From positions 1-15,100 of the forward strand of contig DASPKO010000078.1 in assembly GCA_035628055.1 (NCBI GenBank): a stretch of 15,100 bases of DNA. Direction: 5' to 3'. Under the pieces are notes generated by a model, which ran no database searches, was not told where the DNA came from, and was given only the letters and a program-made list of their open reading frames with translations. Numbering within the stretch: the first letter of the stretch is position 1; each line of letters starts with the position of its first letter. Below, one piece after another: positions 13,113-15,100 of this stretch. The position numbers were made by a program, and so were the translations under genes. The stretch comes from DASPKO01 sp035628055 (GTDB taxonomy: Bacteria > Planctomycetota > Phycisphaerae > Phycisphaerales > UBA1924).

Positions 13113-15100
13113 ATGCCCGATCCGACGTCACACCCGCGCACGCTCATCCGCAACTTCTCCATTATCGCGCACATCGACCACGGCAAGTCGACGCTCGCCG
13201 ACCGGCTGCTGCAGGCGACCAACGCCGTCTCCGCGCGCGAGGCCAAGGAGCAGCTCCTCGACTCCATGGACATCGAGCGCGAGCGCGGCATCACCATCAA
13301 GGCCTCGGCGGTCACCGTCTATCACCACCACAGCCCGGGCGACAAGGCCGACGCCCTCGAGACCGACCATCCCGAGTGGGGCCCGCCCCCCGGCTCCGAG
13401 CCCGAGACCGACAGCGAGCGCGACCGGGAGTCGCGCAGCCCCGTCGCCCCGTCGCTCGGTGGCGCCGCCCTGGCCGCGCGGACCCCGGCCCCCGCGGCGC
13501 CCCCTCTCTACATGCTCAACTTCATCGACACGCCCGGGCACGTGGATTTCAACTACGAGGTCTCGCGCGCCCTCAAGGCCTGCGAGGGGGCCCTGCTCGT
13601 CGTCGACTCCACCCAGGGCGTGCAGGCCCAGACCGTCGTCAACGCCTACCTGGCCATCAACGAGGACCTGGCCCTCATCCCCGTGGTCAACAAGATCGAC
13701 CTCCCCTCGGCCCGCCCCGAGGAGATCGCCATGGAGATCGAGCAGGTGCTCGGCCTCCCCGCCGAGGACTGCATCTTCGTCTCCGCCAAGACGGGGCAGG
13801 GCATCCCCGAGCTGCTCGCCGCCATCTGCGACAAGTTCCCACCGCCCCGCGCCCCGGTCATGCCCCAGACCCGCGGCCTGATCTTCGACGCCGTCTACGA
13901 CGATTACCGCGGCGTCATCGTCTACGTCCGTCTGATGGACGGGGCCCTGAAGGTCGGCGACAAGATCCGCATGATGGGCACCGGGCGCACCTTCCAGGTG
14001 ACCGAACTGGGCATGTACACCCCCAAACCCGTGCGCGTGCCGGGCCTCCACGCCGGTCAGACCGGGTACGTCGTCTCGGCGATCCGCTCACTGAAGGACG
14101 TGCGCATCGGCGACACGATCACGCTCGAGGCCGACCCCGCCGCCGAGCCCCTCCCCGGGTACAAGCCCCCCGTGCAGATGGTCTTCTGCGACTTCTACCC
14201 CGCCACGGGGGCCGCGGGCGAGAAAGCGACCGACTTCGAGGAGCTCCGCCAGGCGATGGAGCGGCTGAGCCTCAATGACTCCTCGTTCACCTTCATGCCC
14301 GTGCATTCCGACGCGCTGGGCTTCGGCTTCCGCTGCGGGTTCCTGGGCCTGCTCCACATGGACATCGTCCAGGAACGCCTGGAGCGCGAGGGCGGCGTCG
14401 AGATCGTGCAGACCGCCCCCACCGTCTCCTACCGCATCCTGATGCGCGGCAGCTTCCACCTCAAGAAGGACTCGGCCTCGGGGCGCGACATCACCATCCT
14501 GGGCGAGGAGGACGGCAAGGCCCTGCTCGAGGTCCACAACCCCGCCGACCTCCCCGACCCCGGCACCATCGAGGAGGTCCGCGAGCCCATCTGCAAGGTC
14601 GACGTGATCCTGCCCAAGGAGTACATCGGCGACATCATGAAGCTGTGCATGGATCGGCGCGGCATCTACAAGTCGCAGCACTTCGTCAGCGACACCCGCG
14701 ACATGCTCACCTTCGAGATCCCCCTCGCCGAGATCATCTACGACTTCTACGACAAGCTCAAGGGGATGACCAGCGGCTACGGCACCATGGACTACGAGGT
14801 GACCGGGTACCGGGCCGACAGCCTCGTGAAGCTCGACATCCTGGTCAACGGCGAGCCCGTCGAGGCCCTCTCGATCATCGTGCACCGCGAGCACGCCGAG
14901 CGCCGCGGGCGGGTGCTGATCTCGCGCCTCAAGGAGCAGATCCCGCGGCACCAGTTCGAGATCCCCTTGCAGGCGGCGATCGGTGGCAAGGTGGTGGCCC
15001 GGGAGACGATCAAGGCCTTCCGCAAGAACGTGACGGCCAAGTGCTACGGCGGGGACGTGAGCCGCAAACGCAAGCTGCTGGAGAAGCAGAAGGAAGGCAA
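13113..15100 (+). CDS. lepA: Elongation factor 4 (LepA), 3' end beyond the window
   Basis: LepA is a ribosomal GTPase related to EF-G that affects initiation and 30S assembly and can back-translocate ribosomes. Visible are AHIDHGKST (19-27), RGIT (58-61), DTPGHVDF (139-146), NKID (193-196) and SAK (224-226). LepA-specific blocks follow, such as ALGFGFRCGFLGLLHMDI and, at the window edge, KNVTAKCYGGDVSRKRK with the start of the C-terminal domain. The frame is open to position 15100, about 662 codons, so the last few dozen residues are missing. Two insertions stand out against E. coli LepA: about 54 residues between switch I and DTPGH (about 71-131, acidic then Ala/Pro-rich), and about 22 residues in the later EF-G-like domain (within 441-473). 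The ATG at 13113 gives the normal short N-terminus. No Shine-Dalgarno is visible. Confidence 0.97.
   Translation, partial: MPDPTSHPRTLIRNFSIIAHIDHGKSTLADRLLQATNAVSAREAKEQLLDSMDIERERGITIKASAVTVYHHHSPGDKADALETDHPEWGPPPGSEPETDSERDRESRSPVAPSLGGAALAARTPAPAAPPLYMLNFIDTPGHVDFNYEVSRALKACEGALLVVDSTQGVQAQTVVNAYLAINEDLALIPVVNKIDLPSARPEEIAMEIEQVLGLPAEDCIFVSAKTGQGIPELLAAICDKFPPPRAPVMPQTRGLIFDAVYDDYRGVIVYVRLMDGALKVGDKIRMMGTGRTFQVTELGMYTPKPVRVPGLHAGQTGYVVSAIRSLKDVRIGDTITLEADPAAEPLPGYKPPVQMVFCDFYPATGAAGEKATDFEELRQAMERLSLNDSSFTFMPVHSDALGFGFRCGFLGLLHMDIVQERLEREGGVEIVQTAPTVSYRILMRGSFHLKKDSASGRDITILGEEDGKALLEVHNPADLPDPGTIEEVREPICKVDVILPKEYIGDIMKLCMDRRGIYKSQHFVSDTRDMLTFEIPLAEIIYDFYDKLKGMTSGYGTMDYEVTGYRADSLVKLDILVNGEPVEALSIIVHREHAERRGRVLISRLKEQIPRHQFEIPLQAAIGGKVVARETIKAFRKNVTAKCYGGDVSRKRKLLEKQKEG

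Noticed and set aside
13058..14278. A 406-codon plus-strand frame over the lepA start
   Set aside because: It is out of frame with lepA, whose GTPase motifs are read from ATG 13113. The product is Arg/Pro/Gly-rich without a domain.

Overview
The window is about 15.1 kb of very GC-rich, gene-dense chromosomal DNA with ten protein genes. No RNA genes, insertion sequences, CRISPR arrays or phage genes were seen. The style suggests a planctomycete, probably class Phycisphaerae. The grounds are the high GC, the zinc-ribbon membrane protein of the 'CxxCxYxLxGLxxxxxCPECG' type that is abundant in that group, the Pro/Ala/Gly/Arg insertions in otherwise conserved proteins, and the lack of Shine-Dalgarno sequences before most genes. 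This placement is inference, at roughly 60% confidence.

Layout. Positions 2-688 (+) hold the C-terminal half of NuoF, the NADH-binding subunit of respiratory complex I. It is followed at 740-1567 (+) by a four-helix membrane protein with a C39-like cysteine peptidase domain. A convergent junction (1568-1665) separates these from three minus-strand genes, in transcription order a SemiSWEET/PQ-loop-like small membrane protein (5922-5659), aspartyl-tRNA synthetase AspS (5602-3755) and the ribosome-associated GTPase TypA/BipA (3597-1666). aspS and typA are each preceded by the same 13-base sequence containing a TATAGT -10-like box. In aspS the box sits so close to the ATG that the mRNA is probably leaderless.

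From a 75-bp divergent junction, a plus-strand operon runs from 5998 to 12603. It is the complete four-gene 'ligase-associated' DNA repair cluster: a metallo-beta-lactamase/beta-CASP exonuclease, an ATP-dependent DNA ligase, a DEXH-box Lhr-core-type helicase, and the metallophosphoesterase nuclease PdeM. The genes are separated by 1 bp, overlap by 4 bp, or are 33 bp apart, and all expected catalytic residues are present. By family knowledge the products should open duplex DNA (helicase), trim ends (exonuclease), nick or cut (PdeM) and reseal (ligase). The physiological lesion or substrate of this cluster is still poorly defined. A zinc-ribbon, single-helix membrane protein (12622-12972) follows 18 bp later.

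The window closes with lepA (elongation factor 4, 13113 to the end, incomplete). Its GTPase domain carries an unusual insertion of about 54 residues.

The most interesting observation is in the ligase. A low-complexity insertion of about 50 residues in its adenylation domain contains QLRLF (residues 340-344), a close match to the bacterial beta sliding-clamp binding pentapeptide. This suggests that the repair cluster may be tethered to the replication clamp. Other points are an AspRS with the residues of the non-discriminating (Asp/Asn) type, shared and partly leaderless promoters, and a SemiSWEET-like protein without the hallmark proline.
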